Shown here piece after piece: positions 32,055 to 40,324 of a stretch of 63,631 nucleotides of DNA. The translations under genes were made by a program, and so were the position numbers. The stretch lies in assembly GCF_016595245.1 (NCBI RefSeq), contig NZ_JAENHM010000069.1, positions 1 through 63,631 on the forward strand. The letters are read 5' to 3'. This DNA is from Azospirillum endophyticum (GTDB lineage Bacteria > Pseudomonadota > Alphaproteobacteria > Azospirillales > Azospirillaceae). Within the stretch, counting starts at the first letter, position 1; the number at the start of each line of letters is the position of its first letter. The notes under the pieces were generated by a model, which was not told where the DNA came from, made no database searches, and was given only the letters and a program-made list of their open reading frames with translations.

Positions 32055-33872
32055 ATGGGACAGGACACGGCGCGCGCCATCGAGCATTACCGGTCCGGCC
32101 ACCGCGAGGAGGCGTTGGGTTTGGCCGAGGCGGTCCTGTGCGATGCGCCCTGTGATGCCGCCGCCCTCAATCTGACTGGGGTGATCCTGTTCGAGCTTGG
32201 CCGTTATGACGAGGCGCAGGACAGGCTGCTTCGGTTGGTGGGCGTCGACCCGCTGTTCGCGCAGGCCCGAATCAATCTGGCGGTGGTGCAGCAGGAAGCC
32301 GGCGCCGGCGTGCAGGCTGTCGGCCATCTTCGCGTTGCAACCGTGCTGGATCCCAGCCGGATCGACGCGCACAGCCGGTTGGGAGGGCTGTTGCATGGCC
32401 AGGGCGACCGCGAGGGAGCGATCCGCCATCTCGGCTGGGCCGCCCGGCTTGCACCCGAGGATCCAGCACATCGCGTGATGCTGGCGGTCGCGCTGCTGTC
32501 CGACGGCGCATCGGCCGACGCCGCCCGGCATCTGGAGGAGGTTCTGGCCGCTGCGCCGGCATTGGCTGACGCGCGCACCCATCTGGCGAGCGCGTGGCTG
32601 GCGCTTGGCCGTCCGGATCTGGCCGAGCAGGTGCTCCAAGCCTTGGGAGAACCCTTGCCCGACAGCGATGCCGCCACCCTCCTTGCCCGGGTCCGGCTGT
32701 ATCGTCGCCTTGCCGCGGATGTCGGAAACCCCCAGGCACCGGACGGGCTGGTGATGCGCGCGCCCTTCTCGGTTCTGTCGGGCTACGGTGATTTCGCCCA
32801 ACATTTCGTGCGCAGCCTGATGGAGCGTGGGACGACCTTGCGGCTGGTCGGACTGACGGGAGAGGATGGCTGGCGTCCTGCGTTTGCCGACCCGGTTCTC
32901 GATGCCGCAGCCGGTCGGCTCGGCAATCCGGTGCGGCCTCGTCTGGTGCTGAGCGTGCTCACGCCGCTTTTGGTGGAACCGGTTCCCGGCCTGCCCACCG
33001 TCAACTACACCATGTTCGAGGGGCCGCGCATTCCCGCCGGCTGGGCCGAGCGCAGCCGGGCTCATGATTTCGTCGTGGTGCCGACCGAGTCCTCGAAGCT
33101 CGCCTGGATCGCCGCCGGCCATCCGGAAAACCGCATCGGCGTTTGCCCGCCGGGGATTGCTCCCAACCCGCTGGACCGGGCGGCCGAACCCCTGACGGTC
33201 CTGGGGCCGCGCGGCCGCAGGGTGATGGATTACCGGGTGCGCGTCCTCAACATTTCCGACTTCGTCGCCCGAAAGAATTTGGACGGACTGTTCCGGGTGT
33301 GGTTGCGCGCCACCCGTGCCGACGACGACGCCATCCTGATCGTGAAGGTGGGCAAGGGCGGGGCGACGATGGCCCGGCAGGTCGGTCGTCTGCTGGAGCG
33401 CAGCGCCACCGACGTCGGCCGCCGTTTGGAGGAGGCAGCGCCCATCGCCCTGTTCACCGACCGCTACGACGAGCGGCAAATGGCCGGCTTTTATGCCACG
33501 GCGACCCATTATCTCAGCCTGTCGCATGGCGAGGGCTGGGACTTGCCGATCACGCGGGCGGGCTGCCTGGGCGCCGGCTTGATCGCCCCTGCCCACAGCG
33601 CCTACACCACCTATCTCGACGCGCGCGTCGCCCACCTGATCCCCTCCATCACTGGTCCGGCGCTGATGCCCTACAGCGAGGCCTATTATCCGCCCTTCCA
33701 TGGCCTCGACTGGTGGCATCCGGACGAGGCGGCGGCGGCCGACATCCTCGCCCGCGTCATCGGCAATCCCGATGGCGAGCGCCGCGATGCCGCCCGCCAC
33801 CTGACGGACGCCTTCACCTGGGAAGCCGCATCCCGTCGTCTGCTCGGCCTGCTGGATGGTGTGGGGCGCTGA
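32055..33872 (+). CDS. TPR glycosyltransferase, GT4
   Basis: 605 residues. Residues ~1-200 are TPR repeats; the remainder is a GT-B glycosyltransferase with TVNYTMFEGPRIPAGWAER, RVLNISDFVARKNLDGLF, LFTDRYDERQMAGFYATATH and SHGEGWDLPITRAGCLGAG, the last being the acidic nucleotide-sugar site. The frame remains open far upstream (to 31308) in the shadow of the opposite gene; ATG 32055 was chosen because TPR sequence begins at once after it. Its stop lies 16 bp from that of the convergent gene downstream. Confidence 0.82.
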   Translation: MGQDTARAIEHYRSGHREEALGLAEAVLCDAPCDAAALNLTGVILFELGRYDEAQDRLLRLVGVDPLFAQARINLAVVQQEAGAGVQAVGHLRVATVLDPSRIDAHSRLGGLLHGQGDREGAIRHLGWAARLAPEDPAHRVMLAVALLSDGASADAARHLEEVLAAAPALADARTHLASAWLALGRPDLAEQVLQALGEPLPDSDAATLLARVRLYRRLAADVGNPQAPDGLVMRAPFSVLSGYGDFAQHFVRSLMERGTTLRLVGLTGEDGWRPAFADPVLDAAAGRLGNPVRPRLVLSVLTPLLVEPVPGLPTVNYTMFEGPRIPAGWAERSRAHDFVVVPTESSKLAWIAAGHPENRIGVCPPGIAPNPLDRAAEPLTVLGPRGRRVMDYRVRVLNISDFVARKNLDGLFRVWLRATRADDDAILIVKVGKGGATMARQVGRLLERSATDVGRRLEEAAPIALFTDRYDERQMAGFYATATHYLSLSHGEGWDLPITRAGCLGAGLIAPAHSAYTTYLDARVAHLIPSITGPALMPYSEAYYPPFHGLDWWHPDEAAAADILARVIGNPDGERRDAARHLTDAFTWEAASRRLLGLLDGVGR

Positions 33873-33888
33873 GGCTCCTCGTTTTGCT

Positions 33889-35595
33889 TTACGCCTCCGC
33901 AACGAGGCGTTGGCGCATTACCGCTTCCAGCGCATCGAACACGCTATCCCAGCTGGTTTCACCCAGCGGCTGACGGAACAGGGTCAGGCTGTCGTAGAGC
34001 GGGCTGTCGTCCCGCTCCACCATCCAGCGCCAGTCAGGCACCGCTTTCAGCGCCACCCACGTCTCGACACCGAGCGCACCGGCCAGATGGGTGATCACGC
34101 TGTCGGCAGTGATGACCAGGTCGAGCTGGCCGATCACCTGGGCGGTGGCCAGGAAGGAATCCTCGGCATCGCCGAAGAACCCGTCGAGCGGACGCTCGAC
34201 CGTCAGTATCGAGGCGGCTGGCGGCGGCTCCGGCTGCAGGCTGACGAAGCGAATGCCCGGATGCACGCGCAGCCTGGCGAAAGCGTCGAGCGGCAGGTCC
34301 TTGGCAGGATCGGTGGTCGTCCATTTGATGCCGACCAGCAGCTCTCCGGGGCGGCGCTCCAGCACCGGCCCCACCTCGGGGCCGCGGGCCAAGTCAAGAT
34401 AACCTTCCGCCTTGAAGGTTCGGACCGGATCGCGCTCGATCATATAGAACAGATCGAAAGACCAGACGCGCCAGTCGACGTTGCCGATTCGGCAAGGCGG
34501 CGCCTGGACCGTGGTCACTCCCGGCACCAGCCGGCACAGCGACACCAGACGGCGGTCGCAGGCGACGTGGACCTCCATGCCATGGGCTTGGAAATAATCG
34601 GCATAGCGGATGCACTGGATGACGTCACCGAAGCCGGATTCCGCGTAGATCAGGATGCTGGTGCCGGGCTTGAGCGCTCCATCCCACAAGGGAGCCGGGT
34701 GCAGGGTGTTCCACCAGGTCAACGGCCCGTAGTTGCGCTTGTGGGGCAGCAGGTCGGCGAACTGGTCCCATAGGCCAAGCCTGAAGCAGAGATGCTTCAG
34801 CATCAGGTAGGCGTAAGCCCGCCGGCTGGGGTCGGTGTTGGCCAGGGCGCCGCGCAGGTAGGGGCGATACGCCTGGGGGTAGCAGCCGGCCATTTCGCTG
34901 GCATAGCCGAGGTTGGAGTAGGCTTCGGGAAGTCCCGGCTCCAGAATGACGGACAAGCGTCCCAGGGCGACGGCCTGGATGGGATCGCCCTCCTTCATCC
35001 TCTCGACCGCCCGTCGGGCAACCAGCATGCCCAGCTCCCGGTAGAACCCGGCGGCGTGACGGAAGGGAAGCGCCAGGCGTGACAGCACCGTCGCCACGTC
35101 GGCTGCCGTGTTGATCATGTCGGCAAGCGTGGATAATGCCCGGGCGGCCAGGATGCCGAAGCGGATCTCCAGTTCCCGATCCGTTTGGTGAAGATCGGCG
35201 GCCTGCAACGTGGGTCCCAGCAGGTTGGCGGCACGGGTGAGCGCGGTCAGGCTGCCGGGGATGTCGTTGAAGCGCATCCGCAAGATGCCAAGCCCGCTCA
35301 GTGCTTCACGGTTGGCGGGGGCCACCGCCAGTGCGGTCTGGTAGGCCACCCGGGCCAGGAGAAGCCGCTCGCCGCCATGGTGCTCCCAGGCGCGTTCCAG
35401 GGCATGGTGAGGGGAGGCGAGAGCCACCCTTCCTGCCGCACTCAGCTCGGCCAGATGGCGGAAATCGGCGGAGTCCGGATGGAGGCTGCACAGCTCATGC
35501 AACCGGGCGGTATCCCCGCGCAGCGCAGCCCGTAGGGCCTCGTCCAGCGTCGCCAAGGGAACAGACCGGAGATTCGCGGACACGGGCATCGTCAT
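33889..35595 (-). CDS. TPR-like glycosyltransferase, GT9-like (divergent)
   Basis: 568 residues. The N-terminal half is alpha-helical with TPR-like blocks (VAYQTALAVAPANREALSGL; YSNLGYASEMAGCYPQAYRP). The C-terminal half is GT9-like: SILIYAESGFGDVIQCIRYA, LLVGIKWTTTDPAKDLPL, LVITADSVITHLAGALGVET, then DWRWMVERDDSPLYDSLTLF. The D-T-S-x-A-H motif has changed to D-S-V-I-T-H, which may alter catalysis or specificity. Start at ATG 35595 (AAGGAT upstream). It lies 42 bp after a GT4 gene on the same strand, probably one transcript. Confidence 0.78.
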   Translation of the reverse strand: MTMPVSANLRSVPLATLDEALRAALRGDTARLHELCSLHPDSADFRHLAELSAAGRVALASPHHALERAWEHHGGERLLLARVAYQTALAVAPANREALSGLGILRMRFNDIPGSLTALTRAANLLGPTLQAADLHQTDRELEIRFGILAARALSTLADMINTAADVATVLSRLALPFRHAAGFYRELGMLVARRAVERMKEGDPIQAVALGRLSVILEPGLPEAYSNLGYASEMAGCYPQAYRPYLRGALANTDPSRRAYAYLMLKHLCFRLGLWDQFADLLPHKRNYGPLTWWNTLHPAPLWDGALKPGTSILIYAESGFGDVIQCIRYADYFQAHGMEVHVACDRRLVSLCRLVPGVTTVQAPPCRIGNVDWRVWSFDLFYMIERDPVRTFKAEGYLDLARGPEVGPVLERRPGELLVGIKWTTTDPAKDLPLDAFARLRVHPGIRFVSLQPEPPPAASILTVERPLDGFFGDAEDSFLATAQVIGQLDLVITADSVITHLAGALGVETWVALKAVPDWRWMVERDDSPLYDSLTLFRQPLGETSWDSVFDALEAVMRQRLVAEA

Positions 35596-35637
35596 GGCGT
35601 CAGATCCTTGGAGTCCAGGGGGGACCATCAAGGACGG

Positions 35638-36819
35638 TCACTGCGTGGCGTCGACGAACGCCTCGGCGAAGGCGCGCCAACTCCGCTCGGTGCGGATGAA
35701 GGCCTTGGCGCGGTCGGCCCGTGCCTTGGCGGCGGCACGGTCGGCGTAGATGTGCTCCAGCGCCTCCACCAGCTCGTCGACCGAGGATTCGCCCCAGCCG
35801 AAGCGGCTGCCGTCGCGGTCGGCGACCGGAACCTGCCGGTCCAGCGTCAGGCACAGATCGTCGCCCTGGGCCGGGCTCTTCAGCAGGTCGCGGTGGCCAG
35901 TGTTGTTGGACAGCACCACCGGGACGCCGCAGGCCATCGCCTCCATGGCGACGAGGTTGGTCGCCCCCTCGCAGCGGTTGGGGAAGACGGCGGCATCGCA
36001 GTCAGCCAGAATTCCGGCGATCTGGTGGCGGCCGAGGAAGCCCAGATCGACGAAGCCCTCCTCGTCGGCGCCGTTCTCCATGGCCCAGGTCTTCACGTCG
36101 ACCATCTTGTTGGGCAGGATGCGCGGCGGCTTCGATGCCAGCGGCGATTCCGCCATGGTCATGGCGACATCGGCCCAGCCATTCTGCCAGGCGGTGACCA
36201 GCAGCGCCTCAGGGTGGCGCTGACGGAAGGCAAGGAAGGCGGCCAGCACGATGTCCTGGCCCTTGCGGAACTCCAGCTTGCCGCCGGAGAAGACGACGAA
36301 GCGGTCGCCGAAGCGGCCGCTCGGCTCCGCCTCCACCATCTCGGTCGGGTCGATGCCCTGGAAGGCGAGGCCGACATTGTCGAAGCCCCAGATTTCCAGA
36401 AGCTGTTTGTTGTAGGTCGAATGCACGACGATGCGGTCGTATTGGCGGGCGCGGGCCATCACCTGTGGCGTGAAGCGGGTGTCCTCATAGGCGATGACGC
36501 CGATGTTGCGCCGGCCGCGGAAGCGGGTGGAGGCAGTTCCGATGGAAAAGCCGTTGCCCAGCGCGTGCAGGAGGTCGAACTCCTTCAGCAGCAGCATGTG
36601 GCCCTTGGCGTTGTCGGCCATTGCCGTGATTTGCTGGTAGGTGGCCTCCAGAGATTGCAGCTTGGCGCGGTTTTCCGGACGCAGGGTGCCGATCAACGGC
36701 TTTTCGAGCAGCAGCGGCGGCTTGCCCATGTCTGCGAGGTAGAGGGCGGTGTGGACACCCACCAGTCCCCAGCCGTGGACCTCCGTGAGCTGCCAGGTGA
36801 ACGCCAAGTTCGGAATCAT
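35638..36819 (-). CDS. GT4 glycosyltransferase
   Basis: 393 residues, no TPR. GT-B features: N-terminal AFTWQLTEVHGWGLVGVHTA, RFVVFSGGKLEFRKGQDIVL, FLGRHQIAGILADCDAAVFP and NRCEGATNLVAMEAMACGVP, the E-x7-E-like sugar-nucleotide site. It likely adds one sugar to a surface glycan from the cytoplasmic face. The start at ATG 36819 fits the usual beginning of the fold; the frame stays open upstream through the antisense of fcl, which is not real. Divergent from fcl with 174 bp between. Confidence 0.82.
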   Translation of the reverse strand: MIPNLAFTWQLTEVHGWGLVGVHTALYLADMGKPPLLLEKPLIGTLRPENRAKLQSLEATYQQITAMADNAKGHMLLLKEFDLLHALGNGFSIGTASTRFRGRRNIGVIAYEDTRFTPQVMARARQYDRIVVHSTYNKQLLEIWGFDNVGLAFQGIDPTEMVEAEPSGRFGDRFVVFSGGKLEFRKGQDIVLAAFLAFRQRHPEALLVTAWQNGWADVAMTMAESPLASKPPRILPNKMVDVKTWAMENGADEEGFVDLGFLGRHQIAGILADCDAAVFPNRCEGATNLVAMEAMACGVPVVLSNNTGHRDLLKSPAQGDDLCLTLDRQVPVADRDGSRFGWGESSVDELVEALEHIYADRAAAKARADRAKAFIRTERSWRAFAEAFVDATQ

Positions 36820-36993
36820 GATGGAACCCTGTTCTGGCCACCCGCGTCGGCGGCCCATGTCGGCTGCTGCCGGGCGCCGGCCCGAAGAGCGGGCGGACGA
36901 TCCCGCGCCGGGCCGGCGCTTGTCAAGTCGAGTGGAGCGGACTGGATTCCCCGCCGGCCCGATGCTACGACACCAGCGGCTTTTCATAGCGGC

Positions 36994-37974
36994 ATGGGGC
37001 GCAGGGTGCGGACGGAATCGCTTTTCTCCCTGGAGGGCAAACGGGTCTGGGTGGCCGGGCATCGCGGCATGGCGGGTGCTGCCATCGTCCGACGCCTGGA
37101 GCGCGAGCCGTGCGCGCTGATCACCGTCGGCCGCGAGCGCGTCGATCTGCGCCGCCAATCGCAGGTCGAGGACTGGATGGCCGAAGCGAAGCCGGACCTG
37201 GTCTTCGTCGCCGCCGCCACCGTCGGCGGCATCCTCGCCAACTCCACCCGGCCGGCCGAGTTCCTCTACGACAATCTGGCGATCGAGACCAACATCATCC
37301 ACGGCGCCTACCGGGCGGGGGTGAAGAAGCTGGTCTTCCTGGGATCGTCCTGCATCTATCCCCGGCTGGCCGAGCAGCCGATGCGCGAGGACTCCCTGCT
37401 GACCGGCCCGCTGGAGCCGACCAACGAGTGGTACGCCATCGCCAAGATCGCCGGCATCAAGCTGTGCCAGGCCTACCGGCGCCAGTATGGCTGCGACTTC
37501 ATCTCGGCGATGCCGACCAACCTCTATGGCCTGAACGACAATTTCGACCTGCAGGGGGGCCATGTCGCCGCCGCCCTGCTGGCCAAGATCCACCGCGCCA
37601 AGGTGGAGGGGCAGCCCTTCGTCGAGCTGTGGGGCACCGGATCGCCCAAGCGCGAGTTCCTGTTCGCCGACGATCTGGCCGACGGCCTCGTCTTCCTGGC
37701 CCGGCAGTATTCGGGCGAGCCGCATGTCAATGTCGGCACCGGGAGCGAGGTGTCGATCCGCGAACTGGCCGATCTGATCCGCGACGTCGTCGGCTATGAG
37801 GGCGGGTTCCGCTACGACAGCTCCAAGCCGGACGGCAGCCCGCGCAAGCTGATGGAGGTCAGCCGGATGACGGAGATGGGCTGGACCGCCGCGACGCCGC
37901 TGCGCGAAGGCTTCGCCGCCACCTACCGCTGGTTCCTGGAAAACATCGGCAACGGGGCGCTGCGCGGGCTATAG
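36994..37974 (+). CDS. fcl: GDP-L-fucose synthase
   Basis: 326 residues, the usual size. It epimerises and reduces GDP-4-keto-6-deoxymannose to GDP-L-fucose. Motifs: VWVAGHRGMAGAAIVRRL (NADP-binding), VFVAAATVGGILANSTRPAE, LGSSCIYPRLAEQPMRED (catalytic Ser and Cys), EWYAIAKIAGIKLC (Tyr-x3-Lys), TNLYGLNDNFDLQGGHV, SPKREFLFADDLAD. All catalytic residues I can check are present. Start ATG 36994 gives the family length; in-frame codons upstream belong to the antisense of another gene. With gmd at 25420 this supplies donor for the TPR-fucosyltransferase. Confidence 0.93.
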   Translation: MGRRVRTESLFSLEGKRVWVAGHRGMAGAAIVRRLEREPCALITVGRERVDLRRQSQVEDWMAEAKPDLVFVAAATVGGILANSTRPAEFLYDNLAIETNIIHGAYRAGVKKLVFLGSSCIYPRLAEQPMREDSLLTGPLEPTNEWYAIAKIAGIKLCQAYRRQYGCDFISAMPTNLYGLNDNFDLQGGHVAAALLAKIHRAKVEGQPFVELWGTGSPKREFLFADDLADGLVFLARQYSGEPHVNVGTGSEVSIRELADLIRDVVGYEGGFRYDSSKPDGSPRKLMEVSRMTEMGWTAATPLREGFAATYRWFLENIGNGALRGL

Positions 37975-38001
37975 GCGGCGCGCCGTTCCTCCCTCCAGTC
38001 C

Positions 38002-39963
38002 TCAGGCGGCGGCACTGCGGGCCACCCAGTCCCGCCACATGGCGCGGTAGGCCGCCTCGACCCCGCGGGCGAAGCCCTCGTAGTCGGTCAGCGGGGCGGC
38101 GTCCAGCCGGTCGCGCATGGTCCGGCGCAGGGTCGCGAGGCGCTCCGGGTCGCCGGCTAGGCCAGCCGCAATGGCGATGTAGCCCGCCTCGTCGGAGGCC
38201 ACCAGCTCGCTCAACCCGCAATGGGTCAGCAGGCTGGCGCCGACGCGGGCGACATGGTTGGCGCCGGTCACCGACACCACCGGCACGCCCATCCACAGGG
38301 CTTCGCAGGTGGTGGTGGTGCCGTTGTAGGGGAAGGGGTCGAGGGCGACGTCGATGCGGTCATAGGCGCGCAGGTGACCGTCGGCGGCGTCGATGCGGGC
38401 CAGCAGCTCGATGCGGCCGGCGTCGATCCCGCATTGGACGAAGGTGTTCAGGTAGCGTCGGCGCGTCTCCTCGTCGCCCATCTGGGCGCTCTTGACGATC
38501 AGGCGGGAGTCCGGCACCCGCTTCAGGATCTCCGACCACACCCGCACCACCTCTCCCGTCACCTTGGAGGTGTTGTTGAAGGAGCCGAAGGTGACATGGC
38601 CGTTGGCGCGGAACGGCGGCTCGGCCGGCGGGGCGACGTCGACCGGCGGGCGGTAGCTGTGGAAGCCGTGCGGCAGCCGGACGATGCGCTCGCTGCTCAG
38701 CCGGTCGGCCTCGCCCGGCGGCTCGGCGACGGCGTCGCTGAAGCGCCAGTCGATGGCGCGCATGCCGGTGGTGTCGGGATAGCCCAGCCACGTCGCCTGG
38801 ACCGGCGCCGGCTTGCGGGCGAACAGGGCCAGCCGGTTGTTGGCGGTGTGGCCGGTCAGGTCGACCAGGATGTCGATGCCGTCCCGCTCGATCATCGCCG
38901 CGGCCTGCGCGTCGTCCACCCCGACCAGCGACCGCCAGCCGTCGGCCAGCCCCTTCAGCCGTTCGGTGACCATGTCCGATCTTGCGATCGCGTGATAGCA
39001 GAACACCTCGAACTGCTTGCGGTCATGCTCGCGGATCAGCGGCTCGGCGAAGAAGGCGACGGAATGGGCGCAGAAGTCGGGCGAGACATAGCCGACGCGC
39101 AGGCGGCGTTCGGGATCGCGCGGGTTGGCGTGGCGCTTGCCGGCGGGCAGCAGCGGGTCGGCATGGCGCTGCCCCCACACCGCATGGGCCTTGAAGATGG
39201 TCTCGGGCGGGACGGCCGGGGTGTAGTGCAGGGCCAGCAGGAGATTGGAATGCATCAGGGCGTGGGCGGGATGGGCCTCCAGCCCCTTCTGGAAGACGTT
39301 GATCGCCTCCTCGATGCGGCCCATCTCCTTCAGCGTCTCGCCCAGATTGTTCCAGGCCTCGGCCATCTTCGGATCCGCCTTCAGCGCGGCGACGAAGCAT
39401 TCCACCGCGCGGGAGAGCTCGACCGCTCCCTTGTGCAGGTCGCCCAGGTTGCACAGCGCCTGCGCCATGTCGGGCTTCAGGCGCAGCGCCTCGCCATAGG
39501 CGGCCTTGGCCGCCTCGCGGTCGCCGCGGTTGCGCAGGATGTTGGCGAGGTTGAAATGGGCCTCGGCATAGTCGGGCTTCAGCCGGATGGCGGTGCGCAG
39601 CGCCTCCTCCGCGTCCGCGGCATGCCCCATGTCGAGCAGCAGGCAGCCGTGGTTGCTGTGGACGAAGGGGTCGGCGGCGTTGCGGGCGAGCGCGCGGCGG
39701 TAGCAGTCCAGCGCCTCCTGCCAGTCGCCGCGGGCGCGCAGGATGATGGCGAGGTTGTTGTTGGCGTTGGTGTGGCCGGGATCGCCGGCCAGCACGGCGC
39801 GGTAGCCGGCCTCCGCCTCCGCCGTGCGTCCTTCGCGGTGCAGGGTCAGCGCCCGGCCGAAGCCGGCGTCCGCCTCGGCCGGGGCGGGTGCCCCGCTCCG
39901 TGGGACGGAGGCCGGAATGGCCAGGCGTCTGGCCTTGGCCTGCTTGCGTGAAGGCTTTTTCAT
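38002..39963 (-). CDS. TPR glycosyltransferase, GT41 (O-GlcNAc transferase-like)
   Basis: 653 residues. A Lys/Arg-rich N-terminus (KKPSRKQAKARR) precedes six to seven well-formed TPRs (~30-270), for example RTAIRLKPDYAEAHFNLANI with the Asn ladder that in human OGT binds the peptide backbone. The catalytic part, ~285-640, is canonical: RLRVGYVSPDFCAHSVAFF (catalytic His), VDLTGHTANNRL, TWLGYPDTTGMRAIDW, TFGSFNNTSKVT, DPFPYNGTTTTCEALWMG. It should glycosylate a protein in the cytosol. It is divergent from the type I exporter operon, with a 361-bp shared upstream region, which fits modification of an exported protein. Confidence 0.88.
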   Translation of the reverse strand: MKKPSRKQAKARRLAIPASVPRSGAPAPAEADAGFGRALTLHREGRTAEAEAGYRAVLAGDPGHTNANNNLAIILRARGDWQEALDCYRRALARNAADPFVHSNHGCLLLDMGHAADAEEALRTAIRLKPDYAEAHFNLANILRNRGDREAAKAAYGEALRLKPDMAQALCNLGDLHKGAVELSRAVECFVAALKADPKMAEAWNNLGETLKEMGRIEEAINVFQKGLEAHPAHALMHSNLLLALHYTPAVPPETIFKAHAVWGQRHADPLLPAGKRHANPRDPERRLRVGYVSPDFCAHSVAFFAEPLIREHDRKQFEVFCYHAIARSDMVTERLKGLADGWRSLVGVDDAQAAAMIERDGIDILVDLTGHTANNRLALFARKPAPVQATWLGYPDTTGMRAIDWRFSDAVAEPPGEADRLSSERIVRLPHGFHSYRPPVDVAPPAEPPFRANGHVTFGSFNNTSKVTGEVVRVWSEILKRVPDSRLIVKSAQMGDEETRRRYLNTFVQCGIDAGRIELLARIDAADGHLRAYDRIDVALDPFPYNGTTTTCEALWMGVPVVSVTGANHVARVGASLLTHCGLSELVASDEAGYIAIAAGLAGDPERLATLRRTMRDRLDAAPLTDYEGFARGVEAAYRAMWRDWVARSAAA

Positions 39964-40324
39964 CGGGCTGACCGCTTGGCGTTAAGTCCTTGCCGGCAGA
40001 AGAGCCGACCTGCCGGTCGATAGCAACGACCGTGCGGTGCCGCAAGCGGCATCTCGTCCTGCGGGCGGATGTGCCGCAACGGACACATGGGGGGAGACAT
40101 ATGATGGATGGCGGATGCCTCCTGGGACAGATGGCTTGCCGCTGTTGGGCTTCTTCTGTTATTCCAGCGGAATCGTGTGGCTATGTCTCGTCCGCAAGTG
40201 GTGGACGCCACGCGCTTCGTCGCGCCCCCGGCCCCAGGAGCGCATGGTCGATCGAGGCCGGGTGACCGAACGGTATGAAGACCTTGCTTTCGCGACGCAC
40301 TCCTTATTCCTTACGGCGGTTCCC
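39964..40324. promoter_or_regulatory. Shared upstream region of GT41 gene and exporter operon
   Basis: No gene fits in this stretch between divergent genes. It holds overlapping inverted repeats TGCGG-TG-CCGCA (40033-40044) and TGCCGC-AA-GCGGCA (40038-40051), and ATTCC-AGC-GGAAT (40161-40173). These could bind regulators, though short GC-rich palindromes are common by chance. I see no convincing -35/-10 pair. Confidence 0.3.

Noticed and set aside
35608..36993. N-terminal extension of the fcl frame
   Set aside because: The open frame upstream of 36994 is the antisense of the GT4 and GT9-like genes; fcl has its normal length from 36994.
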